From positions 1-18,916 of the forward strand of contig JAIBJH010000050.1 in assembly GCA_020029455.1 (NCBI GenBank): a stretch of 18,916 bases of DNA, read 5' to 3'. The translations under genes were made by a program, and so were the position numbers. Shown here in pieces: positions 1 through 9,046 of the stretch; positions within the stretch are counted from its first letter, which is position 1, and each line of letters begins with the position of its first letter. The stretch comes from Hyphomicrobiales bacterium. Its GTDB lineage: Bacteria > Pseudomonadota > Alphaproteobacteria > Rhizobiales > Aestuariivirgaceae. Below the pieces are notes generated by a model, which saw only the letters and a program-made list of their open reading frames with translations, ran no database searches and had not been told where the DNA came from.

Positions 1-513
1 CTCTTCGAGAATGGCTGCCGCGGGACCGTTGCGCGCGTGGTCGACGATATGGACGCCAACGCTGGAGCCTTCAGCAACCGGCTTAATCACATAGGGCAAG
101 GGCATGGGATGAGAAGCCGCCGCCACTTCAATATCAACAAGCTTGCTCTCGGCGACCGGAAGGCCAGCTTCGCGGAAGATCAATTTCGACTTTTCCTTGT
201 GCATGGCCAGGGCGGAGGCGAGCACGCCCGAATGGGTGTAAGGAATCTCGATCGTCTCCAGCAGCGCGGAGGCGCACCCGTCCTCGCCCCACTTCCCGTG
301 CAAGGCGTTGAAGGCGACATCGGGCCTCATGTCCTGCAAGACGCTATAAATCGTGTCGCGCCTGACATCCACCATGATAGCGTTGAAGCCCGCACGCTTG
401 AGAGCGCCATGGCAGGCCTCGCCCGATGACAGGGACACCTTTCGTTCGGCGGACCAGCCGCCCATGAGCACGGCAACCGTTGTCTCGCTGGGATTGCGTT
501 TTGCAGTCGTCAT
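1..513 (-). CDS. ddl: D-alanine--D-alanine ligase, N-terminal part (cut by window edge)
   Basis: ATP-dependent ligation of two D-alanines to make the dipeptide that MurF adds to the peptidoglycan stem, in the cytoplasm. The frame opens at ATG 513 and stays open to base 1, giving 171 codons; families of this type are about 300-310 residues, so the C-terminal half lies outside. Visible Ddl motifs are the N-terminal GGWSAERKVSLSSG (about residues 18-31), NALHGKWGEDG (about 69-79), THSGVLASALAMHKEKSK (about 93-110) and the ATP-grasp start PYVIKPVAEGSSVGV (about 140-154). The start overlaps the murB stop in an ATGA arrangement, so translation is probably coupled. In related genomes ddl is followed by ftsQ, ftsA and ftsZ, which would lie to the left; that part is inference. 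Confidence 0.95.
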   Translation of the reverse strand, partial: MTTAKRNPSETTVAVLMGGWSAERKVSLSSGEACHGALKRAGFNAIMVDVRRDTIYSVLQDMRPDVAFNALHGKWGEDGCASALLETIEIPYTHSGVLASALAMHKEKSKLIFREAGLPVAESKLVDIEVAAASHPMPLPYVIKPVAEGSSVGVHIVDHARNGPAAAILEE

Positions 514-1436
514 GCAGCCTGTTCCGCTGGAATGCCGATCCGCTTGATCTCCCACTCCAGGTCTATGCCGGATGTGGCTTTGACCTTGGCGCGGATTGTT
601 TCACCAAGTTCCTCGATCTGCGATGCAGTAGCACCACCCTCATTGATCAGGAAATTGCAGTGCATCTCCGAGACCTTTGCAGGGCCCACGCTGAAGCCGC
701 GCATGCCCGCCTTGTCGATGAGTTGCCAGGACTTGTTGCCGGGAGGATTCTTGAAGGTTGAGCCGCCGGTGCGGCTTTTCACGGGCTGGCTTGCCTCGCG
801 GCTTTCTGTGATCTTGTCCATGGCGGCAAGGATCATCGCCTTGTCTCCGGCCTTGCCCTGCAACACCGCGTCGACGAAGATCAGGTCGCCGGGGGCACCG
901 CAATGGCGATAGCTGTATTTCATGTCCGCGTTGCTCAAGGTCCCGAATTCCCCTTGCCGGTTGACTGCACGCGCTTCGACAAGAACATCCTTGGTCTCGC
1001 CCCCATAGGCACCGCCGTTCATGCGAAGCGCACCACCGATCGTGCCCGGGATACCTCTCAGAAAGGTTAACCCATCTATACCATTGTCGGCCGCAAAGCG
1101 GGCCGCCTTCACGTCCGGCACGGCCGTACCGACGCGGATGCGATGATTGCCCTCGACGGAAAGCCCCGAAAAGCCACGACCCAGCCGTATGACGACGCCG
1201 GGAACTCCTCCGTCGCGGACCAGCAGGTTCGATCCGACGCCGATCACATAAACCGGAATGTCGGCGGACGTATTCTTGAGAAAGTTGGAAAGATCATCGG
1301 CGTCGGCGGGAGAAAAAAGAACTTCGGCGGGGCCGCCTACACGAAACCAGGTGAGATCCGCCAAGAGCGCATCGGCTTCCAGTCTACCGCGCACTTCCGG
1401 CAACCGCTTGAGCAGTTCAGTTCCATTGAGGCTCAT
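510..1436 (-). CDS. murB: UDP-N-acetylenolpyruvoylglucosamine reductase
   Basis: FAD- and NADPH-dependent reduction of UDP-GlcNAc-enolpyruvate to UDP-MurNAc, the second committed step of peptidoglycan precursor synthesis, cytoplasmic. The 308-residue length is normal. The FAD-binding N-terminal part shows TWFRVGGPAEVLF (29-41), VIGVGSNLLVRDGG (64-77) and FLRGIPGTIGGALRMNGGAYG (125-145). The C-terminal domain has YSYRHC (174-179), RTGGSTFKNP (222-231) with the proton-donor serine at Ser226, and the closing LEWEIKRIG (293-301) carrying the expected catalytic glutamate. The ATG start at 1436 follows the murC stop by 11 bases. A GAGGTG ribosome binding site overlaps the murC TGA, which supports this start and coupled translation. 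Confidence 0.97.
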   Translation of the reverse strand: MSLNGTELLKRLPEVRGRLEADALLADLTWFRVGGPAEVLFSPADADDLSNFLKNTSADIPVYVIGVGSNLLVRDGGVPGVVIRLGRGFSGLSVEGNHRIRVGTAVPDVKAARFAADNGIDGLTFLRGIPGTIGGALRMNGGAYGGETKDVLVEARAVNRQGEFGTLSNADMKYSYRHCGAPGDLIFVDAVLQGKAGDKAMILAAMDKITESREASQPVKSRTGGSTFKNPPGNKSWQLIDKAGMRGFSVGPAKVSEMHCNFLINEGGATASQIEELGETIRAKVKATSGIDLEWEIKRIGIPAEQAA

Positions 1437-1447
1437 GGCTCGTCACC

Positions 1448-2851
1448 TCAATCCAGCGCCGCCAGTTCCTGCGGGAGCGCATAGGCCCATTGTGAAATGT
1501 TGCCCGCGCCAAGGCACACGACGATGTCACCAGGCTCAACCAGTTTCTTGACGGTGGGTGCCAGTTGCTTTGGTTCCTCGATCTTGAACACAGAGCGGTG
1601 GCCGCGGTCGTGAATTCCGTCAGCCAATGCATGGTGCGTGGCGCCATCTATCGGATTCTCGCCGGCAGCATAGACGGGGGCAAGGACGACCGAATCCGCG
1701 TCATTGAAGCAGGCGCAGAATTCATTGAACAGGGAATGAAGTCTCGTATAGCGGTGCGGCTGCATGACGGCGATGACCTTGCCTTTGGTCACGCGGCGGG
1801 CTGCCTTCAGGACTGCTGCAATCTCAACGGGGTGATGGCCATAGTCATCAAAAACCGTTACACCGTTGTGTTCGCCGGTGCGGGTGAACCGGCGCTTCAC
1901 GCCTTCAAAATTACCAAGGCCTTTACGCACGTCTTCATCGCTCATGCCCAGTTCGCGGGCTACCACGATGGCCGCCGTCGCATTCAGGGCGTTGTGGTCG
2001 CCTGGCATGCGCAGCGCGAGATCTTTTATGTCGATTGAAGTGGCCGTGACGCGGTTTGTCACGCGCACAGAGAACCGCGTGGCGCCGTCGCTGTAGGTGA
2101 CCTCCATCAGCCGGTAGTCCGCCTGTGCGCCGTAGCCATAGGTGATGACGCGACGGTCCCGCACCTGACCCATCAGTTCCTGCACGACCGGATGATCAAT
2201 GCACATCACGGCAAAGCCGTAGAAGGGAATATTCTCGACAAAGGCGAGAAAAGCCTCCTTCGCTTTCTCGAAAGTGCCGTAGTGGTCCAGGTGTTCCGGA
2301 TCGATATTGGTGACGATGACTATATCGGCTGGCAGTTTGACGAAGGTGCCGTCGGACTCATCGGATTCCACCACCATCCAGTCGCCCTTGCCGAGGCGGG
2401 CATTGGTTCCATAAGCGTTGATGATGCCGCCGTTGATGACGGTCGGATCAAAACCTCCGCTGTCCAGCAAGGATGCGACGATCGAAGTCGTTGTCGTTTT
2501 GCCGTGGGTACCGCCCACCGCCACGCAAGACTTGAAGCGCATCAGCTCAGCCAGCATTTCGGCGCGGCGCACCACCGGCAGGTAGCGCGCGCGCGCTTCA
2601 ACGAGTTCTGGATTGTCAGGCTTCACCGCTGAAGAAATCACGACAACTTGCGCATCACCGAGATTCTTTGCGTCATGGCCGAGCGTGACTTGAATGCCGT
2701 GCTTTCGGAGGCGCGCCACATTGTAGTTGTCGGCGATATCGGTGCCTTGCACCTTGTAGCCCAAGGTCATCATCACTTCCGCGATGCCGCTCATGCCGAT
2801 GCCGCCGATGCCGATGAAATGGATGGGGCCTACATCGCGTGGAAGTTTCAT
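1448..2851 (-). CDS. murC: UDP-N-acetylmuramate--L-alanine ligase
   Basis: Mur ligase that adds L-alanine to UDP-MurNAc using ATP, cytoplasmic. The 467 residues match the family. Three domains are visible. The N-terminal Rossmann fold has IHFIGIGGIGMSGIAEVM (10-27). The ATPase domain has the P-loop GGTHGKTT (113-120), VVESDESDGTF, and TNIDPEHLDHYG. The C-terminal domain has DDYGHHPVEI, MQPHRYTR and PVYAAGENP. The THGKT form of the P-loop and the HPHRY-type motif separate MurC from MurD, E and F. It lies 27 bases downstream of murG, the largest gap between neighbours in this part of the cluster, with a GGAG about 12 bases before the ATG. Confidence 0.97.
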   Translation of the reverse strand: MKLPRDVGPIHFIGIGGIGMSGIAEVMMTLGYKVQGTDIADNYNVARLRKHGIQVTLGHDAKNLGDAQVVVISSAVKPDNPELVEARARYLPVVRRAEMLAELMRFKSCVAVGGTHGKTTTTSIVASLLDSGGFDPTVINGGIINAYGTNARLGKGDWMVVESDESDGTFVKLPADIVIVTNIDPEHLDHYGTFEKAKEAFLAFVENIPFYGFAVMCIDHPVVQELMGQVRDRRVITYGYGAQADYRLMEVTYSDGATRFSVRVTNRVTATSIDIKDLALRMPGDHNALNATAAIVVARELGMSDEDVRKGLGNFEGVKRRFTRTGEHNGVTVFDDYGHHPVEIAAVLKAARRVTKGKVIAVMQPHRYTRLHSLFNEFCACFNDADSVVLAPVYAAGENPIDGATHHALADGIHDRGHRSVFKIEEPKQLAPTVKKLVEPGDIVVCLGAGNISQWAYALPQELAALD

Positions 2852-2878
2852 TAGAAGTCTAGTCTCCGGCCCGGTTCG

Positions 2879-3982
2879 TCAGGCGGCAAAGGTGGTTTCA
2901 ACAAGGGCGGCGAGACGTTGCGCCGCATCGGGCTTGCCGTGGCGCTTCGCCGCTGCCGCGGCTTCTTTAAGGCGTTCGGGCGCTTCGAGCAACTCCTGCA
3001 AAAGCCTCGCAAAATCAGCGTCTTTGGCGTCTTTCTGCTCAAGCAGGAAGCCACCGCCCGCTGCCTCGAAACTCCGTGCATTGTTGAGCTGGTCGTTGTC
3101 GATGGCGCCGGGAAGCGGCACCAGGATGGCGGGCCTCCCCAGGACGCCCAGTTCAGCAATCGTTGAAGCGCCAGACCGGCAGATGACGAGATGGCTCCGC
3201 GCCATGATTTCCGGAAGATTGGAAAAGAAGGTTTCCAGGGTCGCGCTGACCCCGGACTTCTCGTAGGCATGACGCACACTCTGCAGGTCTTCCGCGCGGC
3301 ACTGCTGCGTCACAACCAGACGCTTACGCAAACCATCCGGCAATTTTGTAAGGACACCAGGTATTGCGTCCGAAAAGAACTTCGCTCCCTGGCTGCCGCC
3401 GAAGACGAGGAGTCTGATTTTGTCCCTTGCGCCGAATGGCTTGTAAGGAAGTTCCGCTGATGCAAGTACGAGACCTCTCACTGGATTTCCAGTGAGGTGC
3501 ACAACCGATTTTGCGCTATCGGGAATGCCGATCATTTTTTCAAATGATATCGCAATAGCGCTGATGCGCGTGGCCAGCAATCGGTTGGCTCGGCCCATCA
3601 CGGCATTCGCTTCATGAATGATCGAGGGGATGTTCAGATGGGCCGCGGCCAGAAGCGGCGGCAGCGAGGGATAACCGCCGAAGCCAACGATTGCGGCGGG
3701 CTTTTCGCGTGCAAGCAGTTTGCGCGAAAGAATGTAGCCACTACCCAGTTGCCATAGCCGGCGTGGCATGCCCAGCGGGTTGGACAACGATAGCGAGGCG
3801 GAAGGTATCAGGTGCACATACGAGGCAGGAAAGCTCTTGCCATAGTCGCGTACGCGCTCGTCCGTGAGCAGGTTCACATCATAGCCCCGCCTTACTAGTT
3901 CTTCGGCCAGCGCTTGGGCCGGGAACAGATGTCCACCCGTTCCACCGGCGGCCAGGAACACGCGGCGTTTCGATTGCATCAT
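2879..3982 (-). CDS. murG: Lipid II synthase (UDP-GlcNAc:lipid I GlcNAc transferase)
   Basis: GT28-family glycosyltransferase that moves GlcNAc from UDP-GlcNAc onto lipid I at the inner face of the membrane, making lipid II. Length is 367 residues. The N-terminal domain shows the glycine loop GGTGGH (13-18), VGFGGYPSLPPLLAA and the alphaproteobacterial form of the acceptor motif, HEANAVMGRANR. The C-terminal domain has FGGSQGA and the UDP-GlcNAc binding stretch CRSGASTIAELGVLGRPA, followed by LVPLPGAIDNDQLNNA. The start has two ATG codons in a row. The first (3982) overlaps the ftsW TGA by four bases and is taken as the start; the second at 3979 cannot be excluded. Confidence 0.97.
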   Translation of the reverse strand: MMQSKRRVFLAAGGTGGHLFPAQALAEELVRRGYDVNLLTDERVRDYGKSFPASYVHLIPSASLSLSNPLGMPRRLWQLGSGYILSRKLLAREKPAAIVGFGGYPSLPPLLAAAHLNIPSIIHEANAVMGRANRLLATRISAIAISFEKMIGIPDSAKSVVHLTGNPVRGLVLASAELPYKPFGARDKIRLLVFGGSQGAKFFSDAIPGVLTKLPDGLRKRLVVTQQCRAEDLQSVRHAYEKSGVSATLETFFSNLPEIMARSHLVICRSGASTIAELGVLGRPAILVPLPGAIDNDQLNNARSFEAAGGGFLLEQKDAKDADFARLLQELLEAPERLKEAAAAAKRHGKPDAAQRLAALVETTFAA

Positions 3983-5124
3983 ACAACAGGCTTCGCTGCG
4001 AGAAGCGGGCCGGCCTCGCTGCTGCGGGGCTTGCGGCAGAGCGCCAAAATGATGCCGATGGCAAGCGCAGTTCCGAGAAGCGAAGACCCTCCATAGGAAA
4101 TGAATGGAAGTGTCATGCCCTTTGCCGGAAGCAGTGCCACATTCACTCCCATATTGATGGCTGCCTGCAGGCCGAACATGGTGATGAGGCCCGCCAGCGA
4201 AAGTGCAGCAAAGGGATCAGCCTCCATCTTGGCGCGCTTGAGAACTCGGACGACGAGGAAGAAGAACAGCGCCATGATGACAAGACAGGCCAATGCGCCA
4301 AACTCTTCGCCAACGACAGCGAAGGCGAAGTCAGAGTGGACGTCGGGCAAGACCAGTTTCGCCGTGCCGCCGCCGGGACCGGCACCCAACAATCCACCAT
4401 TCCTGAAGGCTTCAAGAGCCGTATCGACTTGAAATGTATCGCCAGTTTCGGGGTTTAGAAAGCGTTCCACCCGCGAAGCCACGTGTGGCACGAGTGCGTA
4501 AGCAACGACAGACAACGAAGCTGTCACGCCCGCAAGGCCGAAAATGATCCGCCACGGCATGCCATAGACCAGCAGTATCGCACCGAAGGTCATGATGACG
4601 AGGGCTGTTTGACCAAAGTCCGGCTGGGCAACAAGCAAAGCAATGAAGACGCCGGCACTGCCATAGGCAATCAACTGGCCCGGCATATCGGGTTGACGCA
4701 GTTTTTCGGCCAGGAACCATGAGGCTGTCACGACGAATGCCGGTTTTGCCAGTTCGGAAGGCTGGAGGCTGAAAGGTCCAAGGTCGATCCAACGATGGGC
4801 GCCCTTGATCTCCGGTCCGAACTTCAATGCCGCCAGCATCAGGGCCAGCGATCCGGCAAAGGTCAACAGACTCATGCGGCGAATCCAAGGGCGATCAAGA
4901 AACGACACGATCAGAAGTACCAAGACAGAAATCACAAGATAGAAGAGTTGGCTCTTGATGAAATGGAAGGGTTCGAGGCCTATGCGCGTCGCCACGGGCG
5001 GACTCGCCGCCATGCTGATGAGGATGCCTGCTGCCATAAGCAGAAGCGTGGCAGATAAGACTCCGCGATCAACCGTGAACCACCACCGGGCGAATACTCC
5101 GCTGTTGCTACGCGAAATAAGCAT
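3979..5124 (-). CDS. ftsW: Septal peptidoglycan glycosyltransferase of the SEDS family
   Basis: Multi-pass inner-membrane SEDS protein that polymerises lipid II at the division site together with FtsI. The 381 residues hold about ten hydrophobic segments. Diagnostic motifs are KGAHRWIDLGPFSLQPSELAK (107-127), QPDFGQT (167-173), the large periplasmic loop ending in LPDVHSDFAFAVVGEEFG (259-276) with the putative catalytic Asp265, and LLPAKGMTLPFISYGGSS (331-348). Position between murD and murG in the dcw cluster marks it as FtsW, not RodA. The ATG lies 2 bases after the murD stop, and a GGAG ribosome binding site sits inside the end of murD, so translation is probably coupled. Confidence 0.97.
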   Translation of the reverse strand: MLISRSNSGVFARWWFTVDRGVLSATLLLMAAGILISMAASPPVATRIGLEPFHFIKSQLFYLVISVLVLLIVSFLDRPWIRRMSLLTFAGSLALMLAALKFGPEIKGAHRWIDLGPFSLQPSELAKPAFVVTASWFLAEKLRQPDMPGQLIAYGSAGVFIALLVAQPDFGQTALVIMTFGAILLVYGMPWRIIFGLAGVTASLSVVAYALVPHVASRVERFLNPETGDTFQVDTALEAFRNGGLLGAGPGGGTAKLVLPDVHSDFAFAVVGEEFGALACLVIMALFFFLVVRVLKRAKMEADPFAALSLAGLITMFGLQAAINMGVNVALLPAKGMTLPFISYGGSSLLGTALAIGIILALCRKPRSSEAGPLLAAKPVV

Positions 5125-5126
5125 GG

Positions 5127-6527
5127 TCAGATCTCCGAGGAATTCATGATTGCACCGGGCAGGCGCGATACTGCGTCGACAAAGGCATCTCCCCTCACCT
5201 CAAAATTCTTGTAGTGGTCGAATGAAGCGCAAGCAGGCGAGAGCAGCACCACAGCGCGGGGGTCCTTGTCGGCGCCTGCATCACGGGCAGCGAGCGTCAC
5301 AGCGCGCGGCAGTGTTTCCGCGATCTCGTAAGGCACCTTGCCCTCCAAGACCTGCGCAAAATCCTGGGCCGCGACACCGATCAAATAGGCTTTGGTGATG
5401 CGCGAGAAATAGGGTTGCAAGGACGAAATGCCGCCGGCTTTCTGTATGCCGCCGGCAATCCAATAGATGCGTTCAAATGAGGCAAGGGCCTTTTCCGCGG
5501 CGTCGGCATTCGTCGCCTTCGAGTCATTGATGAAGGCTATGTAACCCACCCTGCCGACTTCCTGCATGCGATGCGCCAGTCCGGGGAAGCGTTCCATGGC
5601 GTTGATGATCGCATCCAGTGCAACACCATGGGCGGTGGCCGCGCCATAGGCCATGCAGGCATTCTGCCAGTTGTGGCGACCGCGCAGGGCAGGCATGGCG
5701 CGCAAGTCGATTTCAGCTGTCACTTTGCCTTCAACGGTTTCGCGGAGGATGCCTTCCGGCGCCGAGATGCCATCATCGAGCCGACGCAGAACTGAAACGC
5801 GGCGCAGGTTGGCGCCACCATGGATCTTGTCGGCAATGGCAACGGACCATTCATCATCCACGCCGACCAACGCCGTTTGGCTATCATGCTGCCTGGCGAA
5901 CATGCGGGCTTTCACGGCAGCATAGTTTTCCATGGTTCCATGGCGGTCCAGATGATCAGGTGTGATGTTGATCAAGACACCGACATCGGGCGAGAGCCCC
6001 CGCATCAGATCAATCTGGAAAGATGACAGTTCGAGCACATAGTGGCGGCCGCGCTGTGGCGGCCTCAGGTTGAAGACCGCATTTCCGATGTTGCCGCCGA
6101 CATCCACATCGAGCCCGGCGTGCTTCAGCACATGGCCAATGAGCGCCGTTGTGGTGGATTTTCCGTTAGTGCCGGTGATAGCCGTCAGGCGCGCTCCCGT
6201 ATCCTGAATTGAACGCGCGAAGACCTCCGTATCGCCGAGGATCTCGACGCCCGCAGCCTTTGCCTTGACGACGGTCCAGTGTGGTTCTGGATGAGTCAAG
6301 GGAACGCCGGGGCTCAGCACGAGCGCGGCCAACGTGCGAAAATCAACGGTATGAAGGTTCGTGACCGACAGGCCTTCCGTCCTCGCCTTTTCAACGGCGG
6401 GATCGGAATCATCCCATGCCAGCACTTCCGCTCCGCCAAGCCTCAAGGCCTCGGCACATGACATGCCGGAACGGGCCAGCCCGAAGAGCGCAACCCGCTT
6501 TCCCTTGAAGCCGACTGCCGGAAACAT
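5127..6527 (-). CDS. murD: UDP-N-acetylmuramoylalanine--D-glutamate ligase
   Basis: Mur ligase adding D-glutamate to UDP-MurNAc-L-alanine, cytoplasmic. The 466 residues are typical. The N-terminal nucleotide-binding domain has RVALFGLARSGMS (11-23) and LSPGVPLTHP (71-80). The ATPase domain has P-loop GTNGKST (119-125), LELSSFQID and NITPDHLDRHGTMENYAAVKAR with the lysine that is carbamylated in the family. GRHNWQN and the C-terminal FINDSKATNADA and LLSPACASFDHYKNFEVRG complete the signature. The SKATN and SPACASFD strings are specific to MurD. The start is 4 bases after the mraY stop and the end is 2 bases before ftsW. Confidence 0.97.
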   Translation of the reverse strand: MFPAVGFKGKRVALFGLARSGMSCAEALRLGGAEVLAWDDSDPAVEKARTEGLSVTNLHTVDFRTLAALVLSPGVPLTHPEPHWTVVKAKAAGVEILGDTEVFARSIQDTGARLTAITGTNGKSTTTALIGHVLKHAGLDVDVGGNIGNAVFNLRPPQRGRHYVLELSSFQIDLMRGLSPDVGVLINITPDHLDRHGTMENYAAVKARMFARQHDSQTALVGVDDEWSVAIADKIHGGANLRRVSVLRRLDDGISAPEGILRETVEGKVTAEIDLRAMPALRGRHNWQNACMAYGAATAHGVALDAIINAMERFPGLAHRMQEVGRVGYIAFINDSKATNADAAEKALASFERIYWIAGGIQKAGGISSLQPYFSRITKAYLIGVAAQDFAQVLEGKVPYEIAETLPRAVTLAARDAGADKDPRAVVLLSPACASFDHYKNFEVRGDAFVDAVSRLPGAIMNSSEI

Positions 6528-6531
6528 CGCC

Positions 6532-7620
6532 TCACCTGAGCTTCAGCGTTGAAAGGCCGATCAGAGCGAGAACGAGCGCAATGATCCAGAAGCGGATGAC
6601 GATCGTCGGCTCCTTCCAGCCCTTCTGTTCGAAATGATGGTGAAGCGGCGCCATGGCAAAGACACGCTTGCCGGTGAGCTTGAAGGACGCGACCTGGACA
6701 ATGACCGAGACGGTTTCCAGAACGAACAATCCGCCGATCACCATCAAGACGATCTCGTGCTTGACCGCCACGGCAATGGCGCCAAGCGCCCCACCGAGCG
6801 ACAATGAGCCGGTATCGCCCATGAAGATCATGGCGGGCGGCGCATTGAACCAAAGGAAGCCTAGTCCTGCGCCCACCAAGGTTCCGCAGATCACGGCCAG
6901 TTCGCCCGTGCCTCTGACAAAATGCAGCTGCAGATAATCCGCAAAAACGAAGTTGCCGACCAGATAGGCAATGAGACCATAGCTTGCCGCGGCGATCATC
7001 ACCGGCACGATGGCAAGGCCATCAAGCCCGTCAGTGATGTTCACGGCGTTTCCGGAACCAACGATCACGATGATCCCGACGATGACGAAGAACGGGCCGA
7101 AGTAGATCAGCACATCCTTGAAGAACGGAATCGCAAGCGAACTCGCCAGTGACTTGTCGCCGATCCACATGAAACAGACAACAGCCACGGCCGCAATGGC
7201 AAATTCGGCAAGAAGTCGTAGCCCGGACGAGAAACCGTGAACTGTGGCCCGTGTCACCTTAAGATAGTCATCATAGAATCCGATGGCGCCGAAACCCATG
7301 GTGACGAAAAGTACCGCCCAGACATAAAGGTTGCTCAGATCGGCCCAGAGCAGCGTCGAGACAAGAACACCGGAGAGAATCATCAGGCCACCCATGGTCG
7401 GCGTGCCCTGCTTTTCCACAATGTGGCGCTGCGGGCCATCGCTGCGAATGGGTTGGCCCCTGCCCTGCTTGACCTTGAGCAAGGAAATGATGCGCGGCCC
7501 AAGGATGAAAATGAAGAACAAGGCCGTGAGGATCGCCCCGCCCGTGCGCGTGCTCAGATATCTGAATACGTTGAAGGCCGAGACAGAGTCAGCGATGTTG
7601 CTGAAAAGATAGTATAGCAT
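6532..7620 (-). CDS. mraY: Phospho-N-acetylmuramoyl-pentapeptide transferase (lipid I synthase)
   Basis: Integral membrane enzyme that joins UDP-MurNAc-pentapeptide to undecaprenyl phosphate, forming lipid I. The 362 residues have about ten membrane segments. Family landmarks are QPIRSDGPQRHIVEKQGTP (56-74), the acidic pair in GFYDDYLK (Asp117, Asp118), NAVNITDGLDGL (191-202), FNAPPAMIFMGDTGSLSLGG with Asp269, and the APLHHHFEQKGW histidine motif (324-335). All expected catalytic acidic residues are present. The ATG at 7620 is separated from the murF stop by 4 bases, and the end is 4 bases before murD. Confidence 0.98.
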   Translation of the reverse strand: MLYYLFSNIADSVSAFNVFRYLSTRTGGAILTALFFIFILGPRIISLLKVKQGRGQPIRSDGPQRHIVEKQGTPTMGGLMILSGVLVSTLLWADLSNLYVWAVLFVTMGFGAIGFYDDYLKVTRATVHGFSSGLRLLAEFAIAAVAVVCFMWIGDKSLASSLAIPFFKDVLIYFGPFFVIVGIIVIVGSGNAVNITDGLDGLAIVPVMIAAASYGLIAYLVGNFVFADYLQLHFVRGTGELAVICGTLVGAGLGFLWFNAPPAMIFMGDTGSLSLGGALGAIAVAVKHEIVLMVIGGLFVLETVSVIVQVASFKLTGKRVFAMAPLHHHFEQKGWKEPTIVIRFWIIALVLALIGLSTLKLR

Positions 7621-7624
7621 GTCT

Positions 7625-9046
7625 TCAGTGTTCCACTTTCGGCGGCCAGGCCTTGCGCATGGCCTCTACAATCAGTCCCATGCGACTGCCTAGCGAGCCC
7701 TTCACCATCACGCAATCACCTGGTTTCAGGGCCTTGGTGACTATGGGTGCGAGGTCTACCGCGGTTTCCGCATAACCCCCGCGCCGTGCCTGATCCACCG
7801 CGTCCCAAAGATTCTTCATCAACGGGCCGGAAGCATAGAGCTGATCAACGGCATGTACAGGCAAGTCGCTGGCAATGGCACGGTGAAGGTCCGGGCCAAA
7901 TTCGCCAAGCTCCAGCATGTCGCCCAGGATCGCAATGCGGCGTCCACCCTTGCCGGGGCGCATCTGCGCCAGAAGCGCCAGCGCCGCCTTCACCGATGCA
8001 GGATTGGCGTTGTAGCTTTCATCCAAAAGGAAAATCGCACCATCCGGATGTTGAAGGGCTTCCTGCACGCCGCGCCCTGCGGCAGGCCGTGCATCAGCGA
8101 GGGCAAGGCCTGCACGGGCGAGATCTGCGCCTACGAGCTTTACTGCTGCCAGCACCGCAAGGCTGTTGATTGCCATGTGTCTTCCGGCAATGCCCAGTCT
8201 GTAGGACATGCGCTCTCCGAAGACGCGCGCCGTGACGCAGCAGAAGTCGGATTGGAGTGCCGCCTGCTCCAACCTGACATCCGCATCCGGATGTTCGCCG
8301 AAACTCTTGATGTTGCGAATGCCGCAGCGAGATGCTTCGGCGGCCAAGTATTCGTAGTGCGGTGTGTCTCGGCAGATCACTGCGGAGCCGCCCTCAACAA
8401 CGCCGGTGAAAATTTCCGCCTTAGCTTTGGCAATGTCGGCAAGAGAGGAAAAATGGCCGAGGTGACTCGCGGCAATCGTGGTGATGATGGCCACATGGGG
8501 CCTCACCATTCCAACCAGCGGTGTGATCTCACCCGCATGGTTCATGCCGATCTCGAAAACGGCATAGGCATTTTCCTTGGCAAGGCGCGCCAATGTCAAG
8601 GGCACGCCCCAATGATTGTTGAAAGACTTTGCCGAAGCATGGGTGGCGCCACTTGCCGAAAGCGCACTGCGCAGCATTTCCTTGGTGCTTGTCTTGCCGA
8701 CACTGCCCGTGACCGCAATGATCTGCGCCTTGCTGCGGGCCCGGGCGGCACGCCCCATGGCCTCCAGCGCGCGCAACGGGTCATCTTTGACTTCAAGCAC
8801 AGGGCCAGCAGCAAGCATGGCGTCGTTGATACACGAGACGATGGCAAGACCCGCCCCGGCTTTGAGCGCGGGCAAGACAAACTGGTGGCCATCCATCTTC
8901 TCGCCCTTGATGGCGACAAAGACATCACCCGCTGCAATGGTGCGGCTATCTATTGAAATGCCATTCAATGGTGCTTTGACTTCGCCATGCAGCTTGCCGC
9001 CGGTTGCGGAAAGAATCTCTGCTTCGGTCCACAAGGGTTCAGCCAT
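7625..9046 (-). CDS. murF: UDP-MurNAc-tripeptide--D-alanyl-D-alanine ligase
   Basis: Mur ligase that adds the D-Ala-D-Ala dipeptide made by Ddl, giving the pentapeptide used by MraY; cytoplasmic. The frame is open back to 9151, but I choose ATG 9046 (473 residues). The product then begins MAEPLWTEAEI, where the family normally begins, and overlaps the end of murE by 8 bases. The extra 35 codons upstream lie wholly inside murE and read as low-similarity sequence. Motifs are IDSRTIAAGDVFVAIKG (32-48), the P-loop GSVGKTS (114-120), NNHWGVPLTL, FEIGMNHAGEI, ASHLGHFSSL, GRHMAINS, DESYNANPAS and LGDMLELG. The GMNH and NANP strings identify MurF. Confidence 0.96.
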   Translation of the reverse strand: MAEPLWTEAEILSATGGKLHGEVKAPLNGISIDSRTIAAGDVFVAIKGEKMDGHQFVLPALKAGAGLAIVSCINDAMLAAGPVLEVKDDPLRALEAMGRAARARSKAQIIAVTGSVGKTSTKEMLRSALSASGATHASAKSFNNHWGVPLTLARLAKENAYAVFEIGMNHAGEITPLVGMVRPHVAIITTIAASHLGHFSSLADIAKAKAEIFTGVVEGGSAVICRDTPHYEYLAAEASRCGIRNIKSFGEHPDADVRLEQAALQSDFCCVTARVFGERMSYRLGIAGRHMAINSLAVLAAVKLVGADLARAGLALADARPAAGRGVQEALQHPDGAIFLLDESYNANPASVKAALALLAQMRPGKGGRRIAILGDMLELGEFGPDLHRAIASDLPVHAVDQLYASGPLMKNLWDAVDQARRGGYAETAVDLAPIVTKALKPGDCVMVKGSLGSRMGLIVEAMRKAWPPKVEH